Positions 44,392 to 54,736 of a stretch of DNA of 64,000 nt are shown one piece after another. This DNA comes from Siphonodentalium dalli. Its lineage: Eukaryota; Mollusca; Scaphopoda; Gadilida; Siphonodentaliidae. A model generated the notes under the pieces. The model saw only the letters and a program-made list of their open reading frames with translations. It had not been told where the DNA came from and made no database searches. The stretch's first letter is position 1; each line of letters opens with the position of its first letter. A program made the position numbers and the translations under genes. The stretch is from positions 39,656,194 through 39,720,193 of the forward strand of contig CP136069.1 of the NCBI GenBank assembly GCA_032622095.1, given 5' to 3'.

Positions 44392-44781
44392 TTAACCCTT
44401 TACCCAACAAACCGGCCAAAACCGGCCAAATAAAGCTTCAACAGCCTAAAATATCTTCGGTCTGTCTCAATAGAACCATACAAATATGGATATCATTGGA
44501 ACCGGCTCCTTGACCACATTGTGATGGTTACAGTTATGCCCTGTGCCAATGCATTCTCTTATATATGCGAGTCGACCATAGGTCGCCTCGCATATATAAG
44601 AGAATGCATTGGCCTAAAAAAAATCTTTTTTTACCATTTTTTCTTACATTCTTTAACAATTTTATAATTTTTAATGTGTTAAGCCAATGCATTCTCTTAT
44701 ATATGCGAGGCGACCTATGGTCGACTCGCATATATAAGAGAATGCATTGGCACAGGGCCCTTCTGTTGGGTAAAGGGTTAA
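44392..44781 (+). mobile_element. TTAA-type MITE family A, copy 7
   Basis: TTAA at both ends, both 67-base hairpins perfect; very close to copies 1 to 3. Confidence 0.87.
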
Positions 44782-44845
44782 GAACACTATATAAAAACTT
44801 ATTTACATAAGACCATATGAAATGTGTGTGAATATCTGAAAGTTT

Positions 44846-45312
44846 ATGGAATATTGTGTTATTGTTTGGAAACCAAATCTTGTTGAACTTGCTCACAAAC
44901 TGGAGAAGGTTCAGATGAGAGCCACACGAATGGTCCTAGTCTGAGAAATTTCAGTGGTGTGCGCAAACCATGAAACTCAGATTACTGAGAGCTGATATGA
45001 TAGAAACATACAAAGTTATACGTGCCATATTCAATATAGACACAATTCTTCAGACAATCCAATTACAAGGCAACCTGAGGGAATGCATATAAACTTCAAA
45101 TTGAATACAAATCAAAGAACGTAAGAAAGTTCTCATTCTCACAATGATTACAGTAATGCTCAAAGTAATCGACTCCTTAACCACAGCAGAATTATGGGTA
45201 ACTTTTGGGGAGAGCTTTCCGATGAATGGCAACAAGCCATATTTCCGACTAAATCCTGAATGTGGTGGTATCACCAACATTAACACATTTTGTTAAGAAC
45301 CTTGACATGCAA
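44846..45312 (+). pseudogene. LINE reverse-transcriptase C-terminal fragment
   Basis: From 44846 the frame reads MEYCVIVWKPNLVELAHKLE and KVQMRATRMVLV, then stops. After a frameshift it reads RADMIETYKVIRAIFNI (about 44980-45030). Beyond the family G insertion it reads HFVKNLDMQWADRCI (about 45285-45330). LEYC-VW-P-L, LE-VQ-RATR, R-DMIE-YK and FKN-LD-W are the usual end of CR1/Jockey-type LINE ORF2. It is a dead 3' fragment split by a MITE at 45149-45260. Confidence 0.75.
45149..45260. mobile_element. Family G MITE, copy 4, inside LINE fragment
   Basis: It begins TACAGTAATGCTCAAAGTAA and ends in CCGACTAAATCCTGAA; the distal arm is missing. Confidence 0.75.
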
Positions 45313-45613
45313 TGGGCTGACAGATGTATATTCCAGTTTGATCTGCCTCGCTGGTAAACTTTTGTTGAATATTTATGTATATGAAACCAAAAATCTAAAT
45401 TGGATTTGTTTCAATTAAATATATATATATATGTTTATAACATATATATATATAAAACATTGTTTGGCACAATTTTGAATTGTACCACAAAACAATGCCA
45501 ATATATCCATGGAAACATATACTACTAACCAATCAGGATGGGCCTTGTAGGCAGGGTCACATTACAAAGAGACAAACTCATGTAAATATCATGTAACCTG
45601 TCTGTTTTTGCAG

Positions 45614-45700
45614 GACAAGATCAACAAAGGAAAAAATCAGGATGGTGCAACCTTCACAGAGAACGAAGTGTTTGAAGACATCGGAGATGACGATTTATAA
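45614..45700 (+). CDS. SNX17: SNX17 last exon: acidic tail and stop
   Basis: The exon begins after TTTTTGCAG and has 28 codons plus TAA at 45698-45700. It encodes DKINKGKNQDGATFTENE, then VFEDIGDDDL. Human SNX17 ends FEGIGDEDL. The free C-terminal leucine and preceding acidic residues are the known Retriever-binding tail, so this end is functionally conserved. Confidence 0.93.
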   Translation, partial: DKINKGKNQDGATFTENEVFEDIGDDDL

Positions 45701-45710
45701 GTTTATGCAA

Positions 45711-45716
45711 AATAAA
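45711..45716 (+). promoter_or_regulatory. Candidate SNX17 poly(A) signal
   Basis: AATAAA lies 11 bases after the stop codon. A repeat starts at 45731, so cleavage here would give a 3' UTR of only about 30 bases. Further AATAAA hexamers at 49575 and 49595, in fairly unique sequence, are alternatives for a long 3' UTR. Confidence 0.35.
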
Positions 45717-45730
45717 TTATTCATACAGAC

Positions 45731-46139
45731 CAAGCCTGCAAATAGTGTGTCTGTCATTTGCAGAATGAGGTCCTCCAGAGGGTGAATTTAGTAATGCTAT
45801 CCCGCACGGCGGGCTAGCATACCAAATTCACCCTCTGTGGACCTCATTCTGCTTAGGCCTCATCTTCTGGGAAGTATCTATAGTCTCAAAGTAATTTTTT
45901 TTTAGTTATTTGCAGACAATAAAATGCATAATCGAGGCGACTAATGTTTGAACATCACCAACTTCAACTGAAGAACTTCCATCTGATCCTATTTCTCCCA
46001 AAGCTGTTGAGGCCTAATCAGAATGAGGTTCCCAGACGGTGCATTTGGTGATGCGAGCCCACCGTTTGGGATAGTGTCACTAAATTCACCCTCTGGAGAT
46101 CTCATTCTGCAAATGACAGACACACTATTTGCAGGCTTG
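45731..46139 (+). mobile_element. Family H, copy d (complete)
   Basis: CAAGCCTGCAAATAGTGTGT to ACACACTATTTGCAGGCTTG are inverted termini. It has two internal hairpins with GAATGAGGTC...GACCTCATTC arms. The 409-bp copy sits 31 bases after the SNX17 stop codon. The target duplication is unclear. Confidence 0.78.
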
Positions 46140-46258
46140 ATGCAGACACTTCACAATTAGGGCCATTACATACCAGGTGAAGGGTGCAATAAACATTTAT
46201 TAAGCATGCTGGTTATTGAAAACATTCCTTATTCTATAGTGCAGTCCATTCCAAAATT

Positions 46259-46424
46259 ATATCCCCCGTAACGAGTTATTGGGGTATATACATGTAGGAA
46301 TCAGCTTGTCTGTCCGTCCATCTGTCCAACCGTAGATGCAACTTTGTCCGAGCTTTTATTCCTACATTTTTCAGTCAATGTTTTTAAAACTTTGCACAAC
46401 TATTTAGTACCATGGAAACCTGTG
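46259..46424. repeat. CCGTCC-type dispersed repeat start
   Basis: ATATCCCCCGTAACGAGTTA and its GGGGTATATA inverse, then GGAATCAGCTTGTCTGTCCG, as at 11139-11180. Confidence 0.5.
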
Positions 46425-46595
46425 CACCGGTGATTATGAGGTTCGTTTGACATGCAGAAGACATTGTGGATGGCGGATAGTCACCGGTGATTATAAGGTC
46501 CGTTTGACATGCAGAAGACATTGTGGATGGCGGATAGTCACCGGTGATTATAAGGTCCGTTTGACATGCAGAAGACATTGTGGATGGCGGATAGT
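46425..46595 (+). repeat. Three 57-bp tandem repeats
   Basis: The unit CACCGGTGATTATAAGGTCC... is present three times with exact 57-base spacing (46425, 46482, 46539). Copies 2 and 3 are identical and copy 1 has two changes. Because 57 is divisible by 3, frames stay open on both strands; this is not evidence of a gene. Confidence 0.92.
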
Positions 46596-46856
46596 CACAT
46601 TTCACTCAAGCTCTGCTTTCGTTAAATATATCCTTGTGCCGTCGTCCGCAACTTATTCGATAAAAGATTCTTGATTAAGATGTGTTCTGTCAATATAATC
46701 GGCAGTTCACTATCGGTGACAGATGGCTTTTTCCTGATGCCAAATGCTTTCCGATTTTCCAATTATCGACCTATGCCGATTGTCAGCCAATAATAGTTCA
46801 CCATATATGACAACAAAATAACTTTCATGTGGTTGCCTGGTATGTGATGTTCCTTA

Positions 46857-47318
46857 CAAGCCTGAAACTATGGTGCCAGACATCTGCAGAATGAGGTCCC
46901 CAGAGGGTGAATTTAGTGATGCTACCCCACACAGCATGCTAGAATCACTAAATTTACCCTCTATGGACCTCATTCTGCTAAAGCCTCTTCTCTGGAAAGT
47001 ATCTTTGTTATCAAATTAACACGTTTTTTTCAGTTTCATCAGAAATATTCCTTTTTTTTAAAAATTTAATTCTCTATATCCCCAAATTTGCAGACGACAC
47101 ATTTCATAATTGAGGTGTCCAATGGGTGCAAATCACAATCTTCACAATCTGGGAACTTAAATCTGAGTCCAGGTCTCCCATAACAGATGAGGCCATACAG
47201 AATGGGGTCTCCAGATGATGAATTTTGTGACACTAGTCTGCTTTGTGGGGTAGCATCACTATATTCACCCTCTGGGGTCCTCATTCTGCAAATGTCCGGC
47301 ACCATATTTTCAGTCTTG
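46857..47318 (+). mobile_element. Family H, copy e (complete)
   Basis: CAAGCCTGAAACTATGGTGC to CACCATATTTTCAGTCTTG, with two hairpins. It supplies the empty TTAA site (47157-47160) for the family N insertion in copy a. Confidence 0.75.
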
Positions 47319-47887
47319 GATCGTTAATACTTACACTTTACATTGTCATGACATTTCTCATCAAAAAGTGCTTAATACCGAATTCTGATAAACCTCAAAA
47401 TTCTCATTCCAATCTAGGATTGTTCTCGATTTTCTGATGTGATAAATATGTGCAATAATTTTGATGAGAATCGGGTGATAGTCTCTTACTCTGGCTTATG
47501 ACAGACAGAGAAACATCATCCAAATTCCCATTCATTCATTTGTAGGGATATTCAGCATAAGATCTGCATGCTTCCTTATAAAATGAATGACTACTGATGC
47601 TCATCAGTATTTAGTCAGTTTATAAAAGTAGGGCTGTGGGGACAGCAAATATAAGTCATATTCTGCAAGGTTTCCGCCCCAAATTCTGAATATCTAAGGT
47701 ACCGATGATATATTAGATTAATTCAAGAAATTGCAACTGTGTTTACATGATTAGTACATGTAAATCGGGATAGCCCCACAGCAACATGCTTTATCTGATA
47801 ATGCAATTGTGACATAACCAGGCTGGATTAAACAGGTAGCTTTTTACAATATACACTTTAATATCTTTCAGGCAATAGCTATTGATA

Positions 47888-48510
47888 TGCCTTACCTTAC
47901 TTATTTAAATTCATGCAGTACTATTTTTTGCGCACTTAGCGGTGCGCGAATTTAAAACTGAGCGAAAAATAGTACGACTCGAGTTTAGCCAATCCCACAG
48001 AAAAATAAATAGTTTATGGTAATCAGTTTTTATATTTTAAAACCTGCATTGAGTAGAGGAATGTTTGTATATTTACAAACATTGAGTAGAGGAATGTTTG
48101 TTTGCATATATACGTCAAACAGTCAACACATGAGAATGTGTAAAATAGTAAATCATTCTCGATACAAATATGATGTTATATGATATGCAAATGTCTTGTC
48201 AATAATGATGCATAAATGCATGTGCTATATATATGTACCGTATAGTATAGTATTGTAACATAACAAGAATAGAGTAATACACATATGAACATTTATATTC
48301 TACTTGCGGCACATGTTGGTGGTTTTATATTAATTTATAATATGCTTTTGGGAGCGATTAAGAACAGAAACTGCCATCGAATACGAGACTTTTACTAAAC
48401 TATTTTTATCAGTTTTTAATTCGCGCACCACGGTGCGCGAATTCAAAATGTGCGAATTTAAAACTGAACGAAAAATAGTACTGCGCGAATTTAAATACGA
48501 GTAAGGTATT
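47888..48510. mobile_element. TIR element family P
   Basis: ATGCCTTACCTTACTTATTT and TTCATGCAGTACTATTTTTT at the left are inverted at the right as AAAAATAGTACTGCGCGAAT and TTAAATACGAGTAAGGTAT. Inner GGTGCGCGAATTTAAAACTG repeats occur on both sides. No coding sequence. Confidence 0.7.
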
Positions 48511-48626
48511 ATTTCCATTAAATGGTTAAATAGTGATTAATTTAGCAAATAGAATTATTTCCTTTTATAATTCCCCGTTGCTTGTTAGTTTTAAATAGTG
48601 GGAGGTATGCACAGGTGATCTAGGTA

Positions 48627-49084
48627 TTAAATGTAATCAATCCGATCAGGCGGTCCCCATATCATCAAGATACAACAATAACATTTCTTCAAAATACGCT
48701 TTAATTATCAGAATCGATTAATTGCAAAAAAATAATGCAAACCACTGTCAACTATGGTATCGAATTTCACAAAACGTGTTATTTATCAACATATTGTTCA
48801 ACTAAATATGGCCATATTATCACTTGAATATCACGAAATTTGGACGCATTACCACTTGATTTTAGAGTTATCCATCTTCATCTGCAATTTTGTCTGTTTG
48901 ACCACGTGTTTCACGGGGTCACATATAATTGCACATCTCGAGAAATAACAAACTTCAAAAATCGATATCTGATCACTGTGAGCTTTGATGGGTGAGTTCC
49001 TCGACTCAAATCAAATATTTTTTACCCCCGAAGCCAAAGAAAAATATAAATTCAGGAGCGTTAATTCAGATAATGCATCTTTAG
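48627..49084 (+). mobile_element. Family N, copy 3
   Basis: TTAAATGTAATCAATCCGAT to TAATGCATCTTTAG, uninterrupted. It shows the pre-insertion sequences for both family A copies nested in N copy 2. Confidence 0.75.
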
Positions 49085-49642
49085 TCTGTGGATCAAGTAG
49101 GGGAATAGGTCAAAGAGGAAATATGGACTAGGGGAAAGGGACCCACTGTCCCTCTACTGCAAACCTTGCATATAGGCTTATGGCCCAATTCACATCCTCA
49201 TTCTACACAAGAAACAAAATACTACACATGTTATTGTATCATATCTGAAAATGTTTGAATGTTTCACTGTCTCTTTACTTGTATAAATTAACATCCCACC
49301 ATTTTTTCCTAACTTTCGATATTACAGGGTGCTACTTTCAGTTGGTGTTGTTATATGTTATAAAGTTTGTTTGTGTACTATTTCTGTTAATTTTGGGAGA
49401 GTCATAGATATTCAATGAACCAACATATAAAAGAAGGCCACAGGTGGCCTTTACATATTCATTAAATACAAAAACAATTTATTTTTTGTTTCACATTTAA
49501 ATGCAAAAGTGGAAATCATGATATGTGTTATCCCATTTGGTAAGATGCTATACCATTGCATTAAATTAATGTTGAATAAACTCAATAATTCCGTAATAAA
49601 AGATCTTTAAATGGTGTCTTTTTGGCTATAATAATGGTACTA
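49085..49642. other. Possible distal 3' UTR or intergenic sequence
   Basis: Relatively unique AT-rich sequence with a palindrome GGCCACAGGTGGCC (about 49437) and AATAAA at 49575 and 49595. It could hold a distal polyadenylation site of SNX17, but nothing proves this. Confidence 0.3.
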
Positions 49643-49895
49643 TTAACCCTTTCTATACTGAAGTATCATGGATCAATAGTTATCCCATACGAAATATTCA
49701 GATAATAAGTTCAACAAACGACCGTTGAACTTATTATCTAAACATTTTCCTCAATAAATAGGACTCCTTCTGTAATTTTAGTTATCTGTCGTCTGCTTAT
49801 ATTACCTGTACATCCCTGTATGAATGAATAATAGACCATTCCGATGTACATTTTTTTACTAACTGGGAGAACCCATTTAGTATAGAAATGGTTAA
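49643..49895 (+). mobile_element. TTAA-type MITE family T, copy 2 (complete)
   Basis: TTAACCCTTTCTATACTGAA to TTTAGTATAGAAATGGTTAA. It contains the ATTCAGATAATAAGTTCAAC hairpin. Confidence 0.8.
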
Positions 49896-50663
49896 AACAG
49901 ACTCCCAGAGTTTGTTTTCTCAAAATACTTGTAATCATGGCTCAAAATAAGTGGTCATTGTTCGACGAAAAATAGCTTATGTCCAGTGCACTTCTGTATC
50001 TGTCGGACATTTTGTCCAATGCAAATTTTTAAACAATCTGTATCTGTCCATGGAGCCACTACTGGACAAATAGGACATTGAAAGTAAAAAATAGTTCTTT
50101 TTATGTTGTTTGTGAATTGCATGTGTATTTATTAATTGACGTAAAGTTTTGAACTTTTGAAAACAAAAATAACATGGGTTTTTCATATGTGGCAATTAGA
50201 CGCTCACTAAAATGTGCGCATCATTGACGAATAATAAGTCGGGTGGAAATTTAAATACTTTCTCATACAGTACATTTGAAAATGATCAACAGCATCCATA
50301 TTGTGCCTGTCATTTTGACAGTCAGTGAATTTTTTTTTATTTTGAGCCTTACTTGTAATTGGGTGGATAAGTACCTGAAATACTAAACAACCCAGTCTGA
50401 ACAAACAATTTTTAAATACATAAGTATACTGTTAAAAAAACACTTCCCCCCCCCCCTAAGATGTCAATTTCAGCCCACATAGCAAATAAATATGGGTTCA
50501 AATATGCCCATTATCTGACCAAACAGTGTAAAACATCATGTTATTGTAGTTTTTTTTAGGTAGGGTTGGGATAACTGGATGTCATGATTTTCCACAGTTG
50601 CCAGGTAAATCCCTGGCTGATTTTTGGGAGTCTGATAGAGATTTTCACTTGGATCATGAACAC

Positions 50664-50907
50664 TTAACCTTTCCATGACTGGAGCTTCCTGAAATTTTAT
50701 GATAACCCTGTGCCAATGTATTCTCTTATTTTGTGAGTCTCCCATAGGGAGCCTCGCATTGATAAAAGAATGCATTGACCTAACAATATTTGCCTTGACC
50801 TGGTAAGCCAGTGCATTCTCCTATTGGGAGCCTTGCATATATATGAGAATGCACTGACACAAGATCTTTAATGCTGCACCAGCGCAGCTCCCTTCATGAA
50901 TGGTTAA
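50664..50907 (+). mobile_element. TTAA-type MITE family B, copy 10
   Basis: TTAACCTTTCCATGACTGGA to CTTCATGAATGGTTAA. Its right TTAA is the left TTAA of family A copy 8. Confidence 0.8.
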
Positions 50908-51291
50908 CCCTTTACCCAACAAACCGGCCAAAACCGGCCAAATAAAGCTTCAACAGCCTAAAATATCTTGGGTCTGTCTCAATAAAACCATACAAATATG
51001 GATATCATTGGAACCGGCTCATTGACCACATTGTGATGGTTATAGTTATGCCCTGTGCCAATGCATTCTCTTATATATGCGAGTCGACCATAGGTCGCCT
51101 CGCATATATAAGAGAATGCATTGGCCTAAAAAAACACTTTTTACCATTTTTTCTTACATTCTTTAACAATTTTATAATGTTTAATGTGTTAAGCCAATGC
51201 ATTCTCTTATATATGCGAGGCGACCTATGGTCGACTCGCATATATAAGAGAATGCATTAGCACAGGGCCCTTCTGTTGGGTAAAGGGTTAA
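50904..51291 (+). mobile_element. TTAA-type MITE family A, copy 8
   Basis: TTAACCCTTTACCCAACAAA to GTTGGGTAAAGGGTTAA, both hairpins, head to tail with family B copy 10 through a shared TTAA. Confidence 0.87.
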
Positions 51292-51499
51292 TATGAAGGA
51301 CTCAATGCCTTCATAGTGGGTACATGTGAAAAATCATAATACTCTGTAAAATCAATCTTTTCAAAAAGAAGATTATAAAATAAATAGACTTTGTTCTTAT
51401 TTCCATTATCAAATATGTCCAATAACAAAATGTCATGTGTTAAAACCATTGTTATGTAAACATCAGCTGTTAGAGTAAATAGCTGTTTTCACTACTCGA

Positions 51500-51749
51500 T
51501 TAACCCCTTCCATGGCTGGATCTTCCTGAAATTTTGCGAAAACCATGTGCCAATGCATTCTCTTATATATGTGATTCTCCCATAGTGAGCCTCGCATACA
51601 TAAGAGAATACATTGGTCTAACAATATTTGCCTTGACCTTGTAAGCCAATGCATTCTCTTATGTATGAGAGACTCCCACATATAAGAGAATGCACTGGCA
51701 CAGGATCTTTAATGCTGCACCAGCACAGCTCGAGTCATCAAAGGGTTAA
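51500..51749 (+). mobile_element. TTAA-type MITE family B, copy 11
   Basis: TTAACCCCTTCCATGGCTGG to GAGTCATCAAAGGGTTAA, with both hairpins. Confidence 0.8.
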
Positions 51750-51820
51750 TGATAAGAGCACTAGTGTTTTTAAATAAGGCCATTAAATCATGAAAGGGGA
51801 TGTTAGAAAAGGTTGAAGCA

Positions 51821-52082
51821 TTAACCCTTTGAGTGCCAGGGGCCGATCTCATCGGCCCTAAACCTACAAAATAAGTCTGTTAAAGAATATAAGAATAAAT
51901 TATTAAAATTGTAAAAAATTGTAAAAAAAGAGAAAGAAAAAAAAAGAAAAAAAAAAGGGTTAGGCCAATGCATTCTCTTATATATGTGACGCGACCTATG
52001 GTCGACTCGCATATATAAGAGAATGCATTGGCACAGGGTATATGGGTTGATACAAAAATCGACCTGGCACTCAAAGGGTTAA
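51821..52082. mobile_element. TTAA-type MITE family C, single hairpin
   Basis: TTAACCCTTTGAGTGCCAGG to CCTGGCACTCAAAGGGTTAA. The termini differ from families A and B beyond CCCTTT. The interior carries one copy of the same 67-base hairpin (about 51965-52031), in the orientation of the second hairpin of family A. Confidence 0.85.
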
Positions 52083-52315
52083 AAACAAATTTTCTACAAA
52101 ACAGGTTTTAACTGAATAGTTGAATCACATTGCCCTCGGTGATGTTTATTGATAAAACTGTACCGAGGGCAATGTTATTCAACTATGTTAAAGTTTTATG
52201 ATTTTTCACATGTAGCCACTGTGAAGGCCTTGGGTATCTTGTGAACTTTTTTAGATGAATCTGCTACGTTCAGCACTGGTTTGTTGTGATCTCCCTCCTC
52301 CCAAGGCCAGGAACT

Positions 52316-52550
52316 TACAGTAATGCCCTAAATAATCGACTCCTTAACCACAGCAGAATTATGGGTAACTTCAGGATTTAGTCGGAAATATGGCTTGTTG
52401 CCATTCATCGGAAAGCTCTCCCCGAGTCAGTAATGCCCTCAGTGAGAGCTTTCCAATGAATGGCAACAAGCCATATTTCCGACTAAATCCTGAAAAGTTA
52501 CCCATAATTCTGCTGTGGTTAAGGAGTCGATTATTTAGGGTATTACTGTA
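52316..52550. mobile_element. Family G MITE, copy 5
   Basis: TACAGTAATGCCCTAAATAA to TTAGGGTATTACTGTA. The centre contains an extra AGTCAGTAATGCCCTCAGTG, as if a terminal piece were recopied. Confidence 0.85.
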
Positions 52551-52708
52551 GGTTCCTGCCCTGTCTTCCTCAAATTACAAATACCTGGAGGATCAAAAGA
52601 GCCATGTTCATTCATTTTGTTTGGCATGTTATTTATGTAATGTCTATGCAGATATTTATTGCAGCATCATTTTTCCACTTTCTTGCTCAGAGTTACAGGA
52701 GTTCTGAT

Positions 52709-53113
52709 CAAGTCTGGATATAGTGTGTTTGACATTTGCAGAATGAGGTCCACAGAGGGTGAATTTAGTGATGCTATCCCATACAGCTTGGTAACATCAC
52801 CAAATTCGCCCTCTGGGGACCTCATTCTGCTTAGGCCTCAGCTGCTATGGGAGACCTAGGATCAGATTGAAGTTCCACATTTGAAATTGATGATATTCAC
52901 CCATTAGTCATCTCGATTATGCAATTTATCTTCTGCAAATTAGGGGATATCGAAACTTCCCAGAATGGGAAAAGTAACTAAAAACAATTTTAATTTGAGA
53001 CGATAGATACTTCCCGGAACATGAAACCTAAACAGAAGGGTGAATTTGGTGACGCTAGATGTTGTGCGGGGAACCTCTTTTTGCATATGTTAAGACACGC
53101 TATATCCAGGTTT
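52709..53113. mobile_element. Family H, copy f
   Basis: CAAGTCTGGATATAGTGTGT to GCTATATCCAGG. The middle part is in the opposite orientation to copies d and e, and the second hairpin is degraded. Confidence 0.65.
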
Positions 53114-53147
53114 TGTTCTGATGCTCTGAGTGCCTTAGGACACTGAT

Positions 53148-53207
53148 TACAGTAAAGCCCATAATTATGCTGTGGTTAAGGAGTTGATTATTTAGGGAAT
53201 TACTGTG
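53148..53207. mobile_element. Family G fragment, copy 6
   Basis: TACAGTAAAGCCC joined to ATAATTATGCTGTGGTTAAG and AGGGAATTACTGT; a strongly shortened copy. Confidence 0.7.
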
Positions 53208-53329
53208 GCATGGAAATTATTAATTTTTATACATCAGAGCTGTTGCACAGTGTTGGTGTAGGATTCTATTACACACCTAAGCCTGTATTTTTAGTCAAGT
53301 GGTTTTTTTTAACGTTCACCTTTTTTTAA

Positions 53330-53890
53330 GCTTCACAGAGAAAATCGGGCCCACCCCAACATATTTGCCTCAGTTATGGCCCTTTATCTATTTTTTAGCA
53401 ATTCTAAGGCTGTTAGTGTGATAACTTGGACAAACTTCAACTGATTCCGTTCATATTTGGTATATGTATCTTTCACAATAATATCTTGATAGAGGTCGAA
53501 GACCAGGTTTGTTCAAAATATTTTTACCTTCGTTTTACTATTTTTAGCAAGTTTATAACTGTTAATGCTATAACTTGAACAAACGTCAGCCGATTCCATT
53601 CATATTTTTATATGGAACTTCCACAACAATATCTCAATCGAGTTTGAAACCAGGTTTGTCTGATTTCTTTTACCTGAGTTACGAACCTTAGCTTGTCTAT
53701 TTTTAGCAATTTTATGACATTTGATTGGGATGCGGGAAGCATTTTGTCTGAAGCCATCTTAATTATTCATATGCAATCCATCAATGGGATCATTGGGTAT
53801 GTATTGACACATAAACCTACATCGCTTCTTGTTTCTGTTGTTATTTATATGGTATGGATACTACTACAAGATAACTCGCAGTAGCAGTCC
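53330..53890. repeat. Diverged tandem repeat, ~165-bp period
   Basis: Repeated ATAACTTGAACAAACNTCA, TTCATATTTTTATATG-like and CCAGGTTTGT motifs near 53420, 53570 and 53650, in the style of the array at 16.8 kb. Confidence 0.5.
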
Positions 53891-54171
53891 CCCATGGAAC
53901 TGTATACTATGAGCGAACTGTTAATATGATTACCTTAATGTAGCCCAATTTCATTGTGGGGTTTGGGTTGGGGTGTATTCTTAGAACCAATAGGTCAGTT
54001 CCACTTCTAGTTTGCTTTGTTCCATTGAATTAAATTTTGACTGTAGTCTGCCATTCAGAGTGGGCTTATTGATTCAACTCATGAATAATTAAATTGGGTG
54101 TGTCATAAATATAGAACGGCATTTCCGTAGTGAAATGTTTGTAATAAGACGCAAGGCTTCAATTACTATTG

Positions 54172-54382
54172 TACAGTAATGCCCTAAATAATCGACTCCT
54201 CAACCACAGCAGAATTATGGGTAATTTTTCAGGATTTAGTCGGAAATATGGCTTGTTGCCATTCATTGGCAACAAGCCATATTTCCGACGAATGGCAATA
54301 AGCCATATTTCCGACTAAATCCTGAAAAATTTATCATAATTCTGCTTTGGTTAAGGAGTCGATTATTTAGGGCATAACTGTA
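54172..54382. mobile_element. Family G MITE, copy 7
   Basis: TACAGTAATGCCCTAAATAA to TTAGGGCATAACTGTA, with a partial internal duplication of the GCAACAAGCCATATTTCCGA arm. Confidence 0.85.
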
Positions 54383-54736
54383 TTTATGATCCAGAAAGCA
54401 AATTTTCAACTCCACAAACATGCATGTTTCATTTTCTGTTTATTCATTGTGAATGTGTGAGTTAAAACAGTGTCTGAGTCGACTACACATTTAATTTGTA
54501 TGTGAATTTAGTTTGTTATATAGCATAGCTTGTCGTTGATTACGGGTGTTGGTTGTGACGTGCTTTCTTTGCTGCGGAATTTTCCATGATATCTTAATAT
54601 CCCTTTCTTTCTTTAATACTGAAAGATACAAGTGCAGAAGGATTCCTATTCATTGCAGGGATATGTTCAGATAAAATGTTCCACGTTTGTTTAACTTACC
54701 TGAACATTCCTAATGGAACTACTTGTCAATGAGTAT

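Larger units (their letters stand above)
179..45700 (+). other. SNX17: SNX17 gene model (17 coding exons, 5' end outside window)
   Basis: Sorting nexin 17 is an endosomal adaptor. Its PX domain binds phosphatidylinositol 3-phosphate, its FERM-like module binds NPxY-type signals in cargo tails, and its C-terminal tail recruits the Retriever complex for recycling to the plasma membrane. I identified it by recognising the exon peptides in order: PX pieces (RYRQL, FPPKKL), FERM F1 (ELPDDF), F2 (SYWDSSYDDE, YIRFARTLKYYGF), F3 (ITRMRCWRITT, FEYLMSKDNLQW, LQSMVDDLL) and the terminal IGDDDL. The coding exons sum to 1530 bases, or 509 residues plus stop. Human SNX17 is 470 residues, so the protein is longer here, mainly in the linker before the tail. 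All junctions are GT/AG with compatible phases. Exon 1 is missing upstream. SNX31 is the close paralogue; the conserved tail favours SNX17. Confidence 0.93.
51298..52235. repeat. Outer inverted arms enclosing two MITEs
   Basis: GCCTTCATAGTGGGTACATG plus TGAAAAATCAT at the left is inverted at ATGATTTTTCACATGTAGCC plus ACTGTGAAGGC at the right. Between them lie family B copy 11 and family C. A second inverted pair, CACATTGCCCTCGG / CCGAGGGCAATGTT, is at about 52127-52172. Confidence 0.5.
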
